From Nitrospira sp. CG24A (GTDB lineage Bacteria > Nitrospirota > Nitrospiria > Nitrospirales > Nitrospiraceae), in the NCBI GenBank assembly GCA_002869925.2, contig NEWT02000036.1:1-64000 (forward strand): a DNA stretch of 64,000 nt, written 5' to 3'. The notes under the pieces are model-generated. The model saw only the letters and a list, made by a program, of their open reading frames with translations, was not told where the DNA came from and did not search any database. Both the position numbers and the translations under genes were made by a program. Of the stretch, positions 22,590 to 32,286 are shown in pieces. Within the stretch, counting starts at the first letter, position 1. Every line of letters starts with the position of its first letter.

Positions 22590-25252
22590 TGGCTATGCGC
22601 GACACGAATGTGAAACGGCAGACGGTAGGATATCTCCTGAAAACCTATCCAAAGGTTTCTGAGACATTCATCCTCCAGGAAATTCTCGATCTCGAAGCGC
22701 TCGGGCTGGACCTTGAGATTTTTTCCCTCCAGCGGCCGACCGATACCATCATGCCCAGCCAGGCCAAGCATGTCCTGGCTCCTGTGACCTATCTTCCGAA
22801 GTCCATGGGGGAACGGCAGGGCTGCCCACTGATGAGCCATCTTTGGCTGTTCGCCACACACCCGCTGCGATATGTGAATGCGCTCCGATTTTTACGGCAA
22901 CGACGGGAGGGGCCGTCGTGGTCGGAGTTTATCCAAGGCGGTTGTCTGGCATGGCTGCTCTTACAGTCAGGCATCCGCCATCTCCACGCGCATTTCGCCA
23001 CTGAGCCGGCCGGGACAGCTGAGCTAGTTCATCGTTTTACAGGGATCCCGTACAGCCTCACCTGCCATGCAAAGGACATTTTCCTTTCCTCGCCCGAGGG
23101 GCTCAGCCGGAAGATGCGTCACGCCACGTTTGTCGTCACCTGCACGGAAGCGAACCGTTCGTATCTTCAACGCATAGCCGACAACGGCATACCGATCCAC
23201 CGGATCTACCACGGATTAAACCTGGCGCGGTTCGATGGATTGCGCAAGACCGATTCATCCGCTGACACCGGCATCCTCACGATCCTCAGTGTGGGCCGAT
23301 TCCGTGAGAAGAAAGGTTTTCTGACGTTGATTCGCGCCTGCAGGATCTTAGTGGACGCGGGACATCGGTTCCGTTGCCAGATCGTCGGCTATGGGCCACT
23401 CCAGCCGGAGATGGAAGGACTGATCCGTACGCTCGACCTAAATAAAACGCTGTCGCTTTGCGGGAAGAAAACATTGGAAGAGGTCGTGGACCTCTACCGC
23501 CACGCGGCCATCTTCGCCCTTCCCTGCCAGGTGGCGGATGACGGGGATCGAGATGGCATTCCCAATGTGTTTATGGAAGCGATGGCGATGGGACTTCCGG
23601 TCGTGTCGACCGACGTATCAGGCATTCCTGAACTGATTCACCACAATCAAAACGGCCTCCTCGTTCCACAACAAGACGTCGAGTCGCTCGCCAAGGCGCT
23701 GGGCCGACTGCTCGAGAATCCGGAACTGAGACACAGGCTCGGCCGGGCCGGGCGCGAGACCATCGTGAAGAATTTTGTGTCCGAGCAGTCGAGCCGGCAG
23801 CTCAAAGAACTGTTCTCCGAGACGATGCACACCCGGCCGACGAGGGTCGAATCCCGCGAGTCCCTGGCCGCCGCGCCCGCCTGGCATGAACCAGGACCGG
23901 CTGCGGCGACAGCTCGTGGAGGGCAGGGAACGATCGGGTACATTTTAAAAGGCTTTCCTCGCAATTCAGAAGCCTTTATTACGAACGAGATCTATCTTTT
24001 GGAACGGATGGGGCTCAAGCTCCGTCTGTTTTCGGCCTTTCAGGGTGACAGCACACGCACCGGGTCTCGTGTCCAGGCTCTCTCATCGCAACTGACCTAT
24101 CTCCCCGAATGCGACGAGGCCAAGGACGGCGGGTTTACCCCCTGGTTGCTCTCAAATCTCCCGCGATACCTTCCCAGCCATCTCCACGTGCTGCAAACCG
24201 CACCACGCCGATATCTCCGGACGCTGTTCGAGGCGCTGCGGCTGAGTGTTCATTGTCGGGCAGGAGTCTTCCGGTGGCCCAAGAAAGTGTTTTACAAAGA
24301 CTTCCTCCGCTCAGGCTTTATTGCCTGTCAGGTCAACGAGGCTGGTGACATCCGCCATCTGCATGCGCATTTCTGCCACGGCTCGACCACGATGGCCATG
24401 TTCGCCGGCATGCTGACCGGACTTCCGTTCAGTTTCACAGCCCATGCCAAGGATATCTATCTCTCGAAGCTGAATCCCGGCAACCTCTTACAAATTAAAA
24501 TGCGACGAGCCCGGTTTGTCGCGACCTGCACCGGCTCCAACAAGCAATACTTGGAGGAGGCCTGTCCTGACGGAGCGCCTGTCCACAGGATCTACCATGG
24601 CGTCGACACAGATCGGTTTCGCCCCTCACCGGACGGTGCGCCTGATCGGCCGGTGATTCTCTCCGTCGGACGATTTGTTGAAAAAAAAGGGTTCCCGTTC
24701 CTGGTGGAGGCCTGTGGAATTCTGAGAGACCACGGGCATCAATTTCATTGTCGGATCGTCGGTGAGCCGGATGAGCAAACGGATCTCGTTCGGCACATGA
24801 TCTTTCGGGCTTCCCTTGAAGACAGGATTACCATCGAGCCTGGCGTGACCCAGGACGAACTACAAGCCTTGTATCAAGAGGCCACGCTGTTCGTCCTGCC
24901 TTGCCAGATCGTCGGGAACGGAGATCGCGACGGCATCCCGAATGTCCTGGCCGAAGCCATGGCGACGGGCTTGCCAGTCGTCACGACGGACATATCGGGG
25001 ATTCCGGAGCTGGTGACTCACCGTGAGAACGGCCTGTTGGTCTCTCAACGGGATGCGCATGCCCTCGCCAAGGCCATGGAAGAGTTGCTGGCCGACGTTC
25101 ATCTGCGACAGAGGTTGGGACAGGCCGGGCGAGACACAATCTGCCGCATCTTCAACTCAGCCACGACCACCAGGCAACTGTGCTCATTATTCGACTCGCT
25201 GGCGTGCGATCACGCGATCGCTCAGAAGGAATCTCATGCCGCTTGCTGTTGA
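22589..25252 (+). CDS. Double GT4 glycosyltransferase (tandem-domain fusion)
   Basis: About 887 residues made of two complete GT4-type glycosyltransferases. Module 1 (about 10-410) and module 2 (about 450-880) each start with the same opening (TVGYLLKTYPKVSETFI; TIGYILKGFPRNSEAFI), contain LTCHAKDIFLS / FTAHAKDIYLS, ILSVGRFREKKGF / ILSVGRFVEKKGF and end with the donor-binding EX7E motif (RDGIPNVFMEAMAMGLP; RDGIPNVLAEAMATGLP). Both look active. WcaL/colanic-acid-type enzymes are the nearest recognisable kind. The ATG at 22589 overlaps the previous stop. The fusion could add two sugars in turn to the growing repeat unit. Confidence 0.85.
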   Translation: MAMRDTNVKRQTVGYLLKTYPKVSETFILQEILDLEALGLDLEIFSLQRPTDTIMPSQAKHVLAPVTYLPKSMGERQGCPLMSHLWLFATHPLRYVNALRFLRQRREGPSWSEFIQGGCLAWLLLQSGIRHLHAHFATEPAGTAELVHRFTGIPYSLTCHAKDIFLSSPEGLSRKMRHATFVVTCTEANRSYLQRIADNGIPIHRIYHGLNLARFDGLRKTDSSADTGILTILSVGRFREKKGFLTLIRACRILVDAGHRFRCQIVGYGPLQPEMEGLIRTLDLNKTLSLCGKKTLEEVVDLYRHAAIFALPCQVADDGDRDGIPNVFMEAMAMGLPVVSTDVSGIPELIHHNQNGLLVPQQDVESLAKALGRLLENPELRHRLGRAGRETIVKNFVSEQSSRQLKELFSETMHTRPTRVESRESLAAAPAWHEPGPAAATARGGQGTIGYILKGFPRNSEAFITNEIYLLERMGLKLRLFSAFQGDSTRTGSRVQALSSQLTYLPECDEAKDGGFTPWLLSNLPRYLPSHLHVLQTAPRRYLRTLFEALRLSVHCRAGVFRWPKKVFYKDFLRSGFIACQVNEAGDIRHLHAHFCHGSTTMAMFAGMLTGLPFSFTAHAKDIYLSKLNPGNLLQIKMRRARFVATCTGSNKQYLEEACPDGAPVHRIYHGVDTDRFRPSPDGAPDRPVILSVGRFVEKKGFPFLVEACGILRDHGHQFHCRIVGEPDEQTDLVRHMIFRASLEDRITIEPGVTQDELQALYQEATLFVLPCQIVGNGDRDGIPNVLAEAMATGLPVVTTDISGIPELVTHRENGLLVSQRDAHALAKAMEELLADVHLRQRLGQAGRDTICRIFNSATTTRQLCSLFDSLACDHAIAQKESHAACC

Positions 25253-27233
25253 TCGACCATTGGTTTCCACGACTGCGGCATACCGAAACCTGTTCCGCGC
25301 TCCATACGACGCCTGGACCCCGAGCCAACTCCTCCGTCATTTCCAAACAAGGACGTCGCCGCGCTATTTTCCTGTTGTGGATCCCATCGAATCCGCACGG
25401 GAAAAGATCGAGCATATTCTCAACAGCCGGTTTGAGTTTAATCAGGAATCCCATATCGTGCCGGCGCCGATCCGATGGACCGTGAATTCCAGTCACGATC
25501 GTGAATGGCTGATACTCCTCCACAAGTTCTACTACGCCGTCGGACTAGGGACGGCATATGACGAGACCAAGGCTTCTTGTTACGCCGAGAAGTGGGTCGA
25601 TCTCACGACATCCTGGATCGAAACAGTTCCACTGGATTTCCTGCCCAGCGACGTAGCCGGCCGGCGCATCCAAAATTGGATATTCGCGCACTACTATTTT
25701 GTGACGCTCCATCAACCAGCCGCCATTGATTCCCACTTCTACATGCGGTTCCTCGGATCGCTGCATCGTCAGATTTGCTATCTGCGTGAGCACCTCACAC
25801 CGGCGAGAAACCACCGCACCTTGGAGCTCTGCGCGATCTTTCTAACGGCCGTGGTGTTTCCGGAATTTGTCGAGGCGGAGGACTGGCTCGCGTTTTCTAC
25901 ACGTGAGCTGTCGAGCAATATTCAAACTGACTTCCTGCCGGATGGAGTCCATTGCGAACTCTCCACCGATTACCATCATCTCGTCCTTAAGAATTACCTC
26001 TGGATCCGTAAGCTGGCTCATCTCAACCATATCGACATGCCGGAATCGATAGACGACGGGATCAAGAAGGCTCTTGAGTTCTCCGTCTATTCACATAGGC
26101 CTGACGGCGCAATTCCATCGCTGAGCGATGGAGATAGCCGGAGTTTCCTTGACCTGCTGGAGCAGGGCTACGAACTCTACGGCAGTGAGCACTTCAAGTA
26201 CGTTGCGTCTCAAGGGATGACTGGAACGCCTCCCGGAGACCGATCGCGTAGATTTACCGCCGGCGGGTATTTCATTCTCCGGAGTGGCTGGGGCGATCAA
26301 GGGGAGTCGTTTCAGGATCAGCGGTATTTGATCTTCGACTGTGGCCCTGTCGGCGCGGGGAACCATGGGCATCTCGATCTCTTAAATTTCGAGATGGCGG
26401 CCTATGGCCGCCCGTTGATCGTCGATCCTGGGCGCTATACCTACGACGAATCCGGCGCGACCAATTGGCGGGCGCTCTTCCGAGGGACCGCCTACCACAA
26501 TACTGTGCTCGTGGACGGCAAGAATCAAACGCGGTACGAGTGGAAGAAAAACCGATTCAAGATTTCCGGACCTGAGCCGGAGCGGGAATTGAAGGCGTTC
26601 GTCAGCCACCAAGGACTCGACTATCTGCACGGGGTAGCCCGGAGCCACGAGTACCCCGTGGTTCACGAGCGGAAGGTGGCGTTCATCAACGGGGAATACT
26701 GGGTCATTGTTGATATCCTGAGAGCCACTGAGCCCCATACCTACGACCTGTTGTTCCACCTGTCGCCTTCGGCGCAGGGTCAGGTCTCAGCTATGGTGTC
26801 GGACGACACACTGTCGATCCATTCGCCACAGCTTATTCTTGCACAGCCGCTCCTTCCGAATGTGCGCCCATCTATCCAGGAAGGCTTCGTGTCCAGCTCA
26901 TACGGCGAAAAACAGCGTGCTCCGATCGTGCGGCTGACTCAACGAGACTCAAGCGCCTGTTTCCTCACCGTTGTGTATCCATACAAAGACACTGAGCCGA
27001 ACATCTCCGTTGTCACGCTGGAACCAGACAGCGGACCTCAGGCCCTCCTCTTGGGCGAACGGGCGCCGGTTCGCATCACCATTGAGCGCGCTGGAGAACG
27101 GTATCGCGACGACCTGCTGTTTACGAGTCAGACCGCCTCGCTCATCGGAATGGCTGATGCGCCATCTTCTACACATGTACGCGTATCGAGAACGGACCGC
27201 CATGGCCGGCTTCTGTTCCGGCATGAGGTGTGA
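25236..27233 (+). CDS. Cytoplasmic heparinase II/III-like protein
   Basis: 665 residues without signal peptide. The N-terminal half is an alpha/alpha toroid (WLILLHKFYYAVGLGTAYDE, EHLTPARNHRTLELCAIFLT, CELSTDYHHLVLKNYLWI) and the C-terminal half carries the Hepar_II_III signature FDCGPVGAGNHGHLDLLNF, then GRPLIVDPGRYTYDES and YHNTVLVDG. Such proteins are polysaccharide lyases or, in exopolysaccharide loci, intracellular modifying enzymes. The ATG at 25236 has AAGGA upstream and overlaps the preceding gene by 17 bp. A truncated paralogue is at 28753. Activity on the locus product is inferred. Confidence 0.85.
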   Translation: MPLAVDRPLVSTTAAYRNLFRAPYDAWTPSQLLRHFQTRTSPRYFPVVDPIESAREKIEHILNSRFEFNQESHIVPAPIRWTVNSSHDREWLILLHKFYYAVGLGTAYDETKASCYAEKWVDLTTSWIETVPLDFLPSDVAGRRIQNWIFAHYYFVTLHQPAAIDSHFYMRFLGSLHRQICYLREHLTPARNHRTLELCAIFLTAVVFPEFVEAEDWLAFSTRELSSNIQTDFLPDGVHCELSTDYHHLVLKNYLWIRKLAHLNHIDMPESIDDGIKKALEFSVYSHRPDGAIPSLSDGDSRSFLDLLEQGYELYGSEHFKYVASQGMTGTPPGDRSRRFTAGGYFILRSGWGDQGESFQDQRYLIFDCGPVGAGNHGHLDLLNFEMAAYGRPLIVDPGRYTYDESGATNWRALFRGTAYHNTVLVDGKNQTRYEWKKNRFKISGPEPERELKAFVSHQGLDYLHGVARSHEYPVVHERKVAFINGEYWVIVDILRATEPHTYDLLFHLSPSAQGQVSAMVSDDTLSIHSPQLILAQPLLPNVRPSIQEGFVSSSYGEKQRAPIVRLTQRDSSACFLTVVYPYKDTEPNISVVTLEPDSGPQALLLGERAPVRITIERAGERYRDDLLFTSQTASLIGMADAPSSTHVRVSRTDRHGRLLFRHEV

Positions 27234-27236
27234 ACG

Positions 27237-28739
27237 ATGATGAATCATGCTGTCATCGATGGAGCTGCCGCACTTGGTCGTCCCGAGACCCTTGCCGGTC
27301 GCGAAATTCCGACGGATGTCCTGCTTCCACAGCTCGCAATGATCCTGGAACCCGAGGCGATGAAAGAGAGACTACAAGAACAGATATTTAGCTCTCTCCA
27401 AGAGCGGGAACGTTTCCGTATACGCGCCTGCGAAATCCCCCAAATCCGATACAAGCCGGAATCCTCCTGCATGGTGACGTATCGTCTTGACATCGAGGAT
27501 ATGACGACCCGAAAAACAGGAGAACTAGCGCTCTGTGGTCTCGCATACCCCGAGGGACGGTCTCAATCACACTGGGAAAAGGCTCGTGGGCGCGCCGTGG
27601 TTCAACCTCGGTTCGGGAAGCCCGTGGTGTATCTGCCCGATCTGGAGATGTTGCTCTGGAGTTTTCCTAATGATCCTAAGCTCAGAGGTTTGCCGTACAT
27701 GACCGATCTTTCCATGCTGCGGAGAGAGGTCATGCCGGAGGTGATCGCCAACACGTTTGGCTCAGATTGGCACATACGACACATCGCGCATGCGATGATT
27801 CGTTACAAAATAGGACACACCTGCATCGTGCGAGTGCGACTGCACCTGCGGCATGGGTCCACCGGGAAGAAACGGTCTGCGGTGTTATACGGCAAAACGT
27901 ATGACAATGAGGATGGCGCGGAAACCTATCGGAATATGCGCCGATTGTGGGAGGGCGAGGCCAGAACGCTTGGCCAACTCGGGATGGCACAGCCGGTCGC
28001 CTACCAAGCCGAAAGTAAGAGTCTCTGGGTCACGGCCTTAGCAGGCAAGACGCTCTCAGCGTACACGATGACACAACCGAAATTTCTTGCACTGTTGAAA
28101 CAAGCGGCCGTTACCGTATCAGCACTGCATCAATCACCTGTATCATGTTCGGGCATAATCACCACCACGGGCGTGATGGCCGCGTTACAGGATGCGGAAA
28201 CAATCATCGGGCGTGCCATCCCGTCTTTCAGTCGCACGCTGCAACGCATTGTCAAGAACCTGATCCTCCAGTCCCAAGGGTTCGGAACACGTCCCCTCGC
28301 AACCTTGCACCATGACTTGCACCTCAAGAACATGTACGCGCGGTCAGGAAAGGTCGCCTTAATCGATCTCGACAACCTCTGCCTAGGCGACCCTCTCTAT
28401 GACATTGGCAGATTTATCGCCAGCATTCATACGTACGGCCTCATGCAGAATCTGCCGGAGCGGCGCGTGAAACAGGTCAACGACGCCTTTGTCCACGCGT
28501 ACCGCAGCCATGTGCCGTGGGAGGTCCCGCAGCAATTGGTCGACTGGCACGTCACGACCGCACTCATCGTCAAGAATGCCATGCGCTGTGCAAAGCGACT
28601 CCAGTCGGGCCCCCTGAGAGAGTTGGCAGATCTCATCGAGCGTGTGAGTCGAGACGCTGTCGTGATGGATGAATTGAATCCTCCCTCCGAGCGCTCGACC
28701 TGCGTCAACTCGCAGGCTGCCCTGCAACTGAACGGGTAA
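27237..28739 (+). CDS. APH-fold kinase 1 of the polysaccharide locus
   Basis: About 500 residues with a C-terminal aminoglycoside-phosphotransferase-like kinase domain: HHDLHLKNM (catalytic Asp360, Asn365) and the metal-binding IDLDNLCLGDPLYD (Asp377, Asp379). The first 200 residues contain a second alpha/beta region with IRYKPESSCMVTYRL, a pattern also seen in kinases at 32287 and 37902, and may be a degenerate kinase lobe. It probably phosphorylates a sugar or polyol. It lies 3 bp after the heparinase-like gene and belongs to the operon. A fragment of a related kinase remains at 30003. Confidence 0.75.
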   Translation: MMNHAVIDGAAALGRPETLAGREIPTDVLLPQLAMILEPEAMKERLQEQIFSSLQERERFRIRACEIPQIRYKPESSCMVTYRLDIEDMTTRKTGELALCGLAYPEGRSQSHWEKARGRAVVQPRFGKPVVYLPDLEMLLWSFPNDPKLRGLPYMTDLSMLRREVMPEVIANTFGSDWHIRHIAHAMIRYKIGHTCIVRVRLHLRHGSTGKKRSAVLYGKTYDNEDGAETYRNMRRLWEGEARTLGQLGMAQPVAYQAESKSLWVTALAGKTLSAYTMTQPKFLALLKQAAVTVSALHQSPVSCSGIITTTGVMAALQDAETIIGRAIPSFSRTLQRIVKNLILQSQGFGTRPLATLHHDLHLKNMYARSGKVALIDLDNLCLGDPLYDIGRFIASIHTYGLMQNLPERRVKQVNDAFVHAYRSHVPWEVPQQLVDWHVTTALIVKNAMRCAKRLQSGPLRELADLIERVSRDAVVMDELNPPSERSTCVNSQAALQLNG

Positions 28740-28752
28740 GCATGTGGGTACC

Positions 28753-30002
28753 ATGGAAAAACTGAACGATATTCAGATCCAAGACTTTCTGAAGGCGCCG
28801 TATGCGTCTATGTCGTCGAATGAGCTATTGGGCCACTTCCAAACCAGGAACGGCGTCCAGTACCTGCCGCTATCCCGCGGAACCCACTTGCACGTGGAAC
28901 GAGCCGAGAAGATCTTGAAACATGAGTTCGACTTCAATAACGAGGTCTACCAGCTACCGGAGAACTTCGACTGGAAGGCGAACCCAAGTCTCGACATCGA
29001 GTGGTTGATTCTCCTGCACAAATTTTATTACGCGAAGGATCTCGCCGGCGCCTACGACTATACAGGAGACGACACATACACGAGAAAATGGATGGAGCTG
29101 GTTTCTTCCTGGATACGAAACGTGCCGGATGGCTTTATCAATAGCCAGGTCACGGGCAGGCGACTGCAGCAGTGGCTGTCAGCCTATCACTACTTCGTTC
29201 CCGGGAAGCGTTCCGCTGCCATTACGCCGTCGTTTCTTGTGGAGTTGTTCCGCTCGGTTCACTCACAGACCCTGTACTTGTGCGAGCATCTGACACCGGA
29301 AGGCAACCACCGTACCATTGAGCTGTATTCCATCTTCTTGGTGGCTGTGGTCTTTCACGAGCTGCAAGAGTCGGCCTGGCTACTGGAGTTCGCGAAGCAG
29401 GAGTTACTGAAGAACTTGGAGCAGGACCTGCTCGAGGATGGCGTACATCGCGAGCTGTCTACCGATTACCATCATACGGTGCTCAAGAACCATCTGCGCG
29501 TGCGGTCGTTGGCCGCCCTGAACGGGATTGCGCTCTCGCCGAGATTCGACGAAATGATGAACAAGGCTTTGGAGTTTTCCATGTACGTCCACAAGCCTGA
29601 CGGACTGATTCCTGCGATCAATGATGGAGACAGCAACAGCTACCTATCTCTTTTAAAGAAGGCATGCTCGCACTATCCCAACGAACAGTTTCTCTACGTG
29701 GTCTCCAAAGGCAAAAAAGGCACACCACCAGGTGCGCGTTCAAAAGGATTCCCGGACAGCGGGTACTATGTGCTTCGTGGGAGCTGGACCCACCAACCGT
29801 ATGAAGACGGGCTGTATTTGTTGTTTGACTGCGGGCCGCTGGGATTCGGCAGTCACGGGCACTATGACTTACTGAGTTTCGAGGCCGCCGCCTACGGTCA
29901 TTCACTCATCGTCGATCCCGGCAGGTATACATACAGTGATGAGAGCGCGGAAGGCATCAAATGGCGGCAACTGTTCAAGAGCACGGCCTACCACAATACT
30001 GT
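28753..30002 (+). pseudogene. Heparinase II/III-like gene truncated by deletion
   Basis: About 416 residues parallel the N-terminal part of the protein at 25236 (ELLGHFQTRNGVQYLPLSR, WLILLHKFYYAKDLAGAYD, ELSTDYHHTVLKN, FDCGPLGFGSHGHYDLLSF, LIVDPGRYTY, TAYHNTV). Homology stops at TACCACAATACTGT (30002); the paralogue continues GCTCGTGGACGG there. The next base starts kinase sequence in another frame and translation ends at 30036. About 250 C-terminal residues are lost. The toroid and the HGHxD motif remain, so a partial protein could be made, but it is probably inactive. Confidence 0.8.
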
Positions 30003-30619
30003 CCGACCGTCGCTTCGATCTGACCGACATCAATGAGTCTCTCATAGACACCATTGCAGCGGCCAGGCAAGCGTATCCGGACATTGAAGGTCGCATTGCG
30101 GCACTGGTGAACACCTTGTTGTCGCAACGCCGCTCCATGGGTTGGTCAGAAACCCTCACCACTCCGATTCATCATGATCTCAAGATGCGCAATTTCCTGA
30201 TCGATGGGGAACGCATTACGCTCATCGACATGGACTGTGTCTGTCTCGGCGACCCCTTCAGCGACCTCGGCAGTCTGATCGCGAATTTCTATCTCAATGG
30301 AATTCGAGCCGGATGTCATCAGGACAGGATTCGAGAGGCCGTGGACGTGTTCTGCCGCACCTACGCCGAATGCGTTCCCTGGAGCCCATCCTGGCCACAG
30401 GTCGACTGGCACACGGCTGCAGCGTTTATCCATGAGGTGACGCGTCGGAGCATTCGACAACTGGACGGCCAGCGTGTGACGCACATCCGCGAATACCTCG
30501 ACCTCTGTGAACGTTTGCTATCCGGCGAATCTGTTATATCGAACGAACGGAATTCACTACACCATGGATCCAAACAGGATGTGGCCCGTAAGGCATCAGA
30601 CGTCCAGAACGTGTCGTGA
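30003..30619 (+). pseudogene. C-terminal half of an APH-fold kinase (deletion remnant)
   Basis: The frame open from 29936 gives, after the junction at 30002/30003, SDRRFDLTDINESLIDTI, then HHDLKMRNFLIDG and LIDMDCVCLGDPFSDLGSL, the catalytic and metal-binding motifs of an APH kinase like that at 27237 (same ..VPW..VDWH.. region later). The N-lobe with the ATP-binding loop is missing, removed by the same deletion that cut the heparinase gene. It is 37 bp upstream of the next operon gene. Confidence 0.8.
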
Positions 30620-30656
30620 ACGCTGACTGATCGATTACGAACACTGAGAAGACACC

Positions 30657-32279
30657 ATGGCTACGGTCCGAGACAAGAATGCTGCAATAGAAGGTCGATG
30701 CATCGCGCTGTATCCGGGTGCTTTTCGGCCACCCCATGCGGCGCATCTTACGGCAGTCCTCGATCTTGCCGGGAGACCGGATGTCGACCAAGTCGTCGTG
30801 ATCATTTCCAATCGATGCCGGAATATACCAGGAACGACACAGGCGCTTGACGCTGATGTCGCTCGGCGGATTTGGTCGATCTATTTGCACGGTATCCCAA
30901 AGATCCGGATTGAGGTGGCCCCTCACACGTCTGTGAAACATGCGCTCGGCTACTTTGACCGCGTTGAAACCGGCGACACCCTGCTCTTCTGCATCGGAGA
31001 GGCAGACGCCGAGCAGGGGGATGAACGGTTCGAACAGATTGAAGATCTTTCAAACCGCACCGGGATTTCGGCCCGCCTTGTTCCCGCTCCTACCGGTTCC
31101 ATCACCATCCGGGCGACCGATTTGAGAACGATGTTGGGTCGTGGGGAAGCAGGGCGAGACGCGTTTACATCCACACTTCCAGCGCATTTGAATGCTGCCC
31201 AGCGTGCAGACGTCTGGGATGTCTGCCTCGACGGCATGAGAGAAACAGGCGACATTATTCAGATGAAGGTACGGAAGATCCTCGAGACGCACAACTTAGG
31301 CGACATACATGAGATTCACAGCTTGTGCGGCGGCAAGCTGGATCAGGTCTACCGTGTGTCGTTCAAAGACGGCCGACGTTATTTTGCAAAGTATGCCGGC
31401 GATACAGTCGGGGCAGAATCTGTGGGGGAGAAATTACGGTTCAAGCCGAGGAGACGTCTTTCTGCCGAACGGCGCGCCCTAAACAGATTGCGCGATAACG
31501 GGATTGATGAGGTCGATCTCCCCGACGTGGTTCTTTTCGATAAAGAAACCTTGACGCTTGTGTTGACAGAGATATGCCCGGGTGGAACACCTCTGCTGAA
31601 CGATCTCAAGAAGGGCCTGTTCGATCCGAAGATCGCAGGTCAGGCAAGCCATTTTCTGGCACGGTGCCATACCTTGGCCGCGCCCATTGCTCCCGTGTGG
31701 GGTGACCGAGACACCGACCGGCTCCATTGGCACACGATGCTCGCGTTACGGACGGTGGGGATCAAGACAGACGCGGTCTCTGAGCCAATCCGGAACGATT
31801 TAGCGGTGCTGAAGCAGGCAAGTGAAGCGGCGAGCGAGCAGACGGGTGAAAACAGTCTTTTGATACTGGACGACATTTCCCAAAATATCCTTCTGGGCAC
31901 ACAGAGAATCGGCGTCATCGATTTTGAACTCTGCTCAAGTAGTGGAGATCCTGCGTATGACCTTGGTCTGTTCCTGGGAGACTACATTCTTTTTGGTCTG
32001 ATCACCGGGTCCGGTGATTCCGGTCAGATCGCTCTTGGGGAAGCGCTGAATGCCTATCGACAAAGAGTCGGAAACCGATGGATGACGATGCGTTCGCGCG
32101 TGGTGTCGTTCGCAGGCGCAGCCATGCTGTATCACCTCATGGGCCCTCGCCGAATGGTTGTTCAATCATTCGAGCCTCGCGTCGTTCACACGGCAGCCGC
32201 ATTACTCTCGTCCGGGCTTGGGGAAGTAGAAGAGATAGACTCGATACTTGGCAGCGCCATTTCGGGTCGATTCGCATAG
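30657..32279 (+). CDS. Nucleotidyltransferase-APH kinase fusion
   Basis: 540 residues. The N-terminal domain (about 10-165) is a cytidylyltransferase-like nucleotidyltransferase: YPGAFRPPHAAH with the H-x-x-H motif (27, 30) in HxGH position, and ITIRATDLRTML (about 148-160) as the ISSTxxR motif. The C-terminal domain (about 205-530) is APH/methylthioribose-kinase-like: HSLCGGKLDQVYRVSFKDGR, LLILDDISQNILL (Asp405, Asn410; the His of HxD is replaced by Ile) and GVIDFELCSSSGDPAYDLG. The pair could phosphorylate and then nucleotidylate one sugar, analogous to bifunctional sugar-activating enzymes with other domain orders. The substrate is unknown. Confidence 0.8.
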   Translation: MATVRDKNAAIEGRCIALYPGAFRPPHAAHLTAVLDLAGRPDVDQVVVIISNRCRNIPGTTQALDADVARRIWSIYLHGIPKIRIEVAPHTSVKHALGYFDRVETGDTLLFCIGEADAEQGDERFEQIEDLSNRTGISARLVPAPTGSITIRATDLRTMLGRGEAGRDAFTSTLPAHLNAAQRADVWDVCLDGMRETGDIIQMKVRKILETHNLGDIHEIHSLCGGKLDQVYRVSFKDGRRYFAKYAGDTVGAESVGEKLRFKPRRRLSAERRALNRLRDNGIDEVDLPDVVLFDKETLTLVLTEICPGGTPLLNDLKKGLFDPKIAGQASHFLARCHTLAAPIAPVWGDRDTDRLHWHTMLALRTVGIKTDAVSEPIRNDLAVLKQASEAASEQTGENSLLILDDISQNILLGTQRIGVIDFELCSSSGDPAYDLGLFLGDYILFGLITGSGDSGQIALGEALNAYRQRVGNRWMTMRSRVVSFAGAAMLYHLMGPRRMVVQSFEPRVVHTAAALLSSGLGEVEEIDSILGSAISGRFA

Positions 32280-32286
32280 GGCGGGA

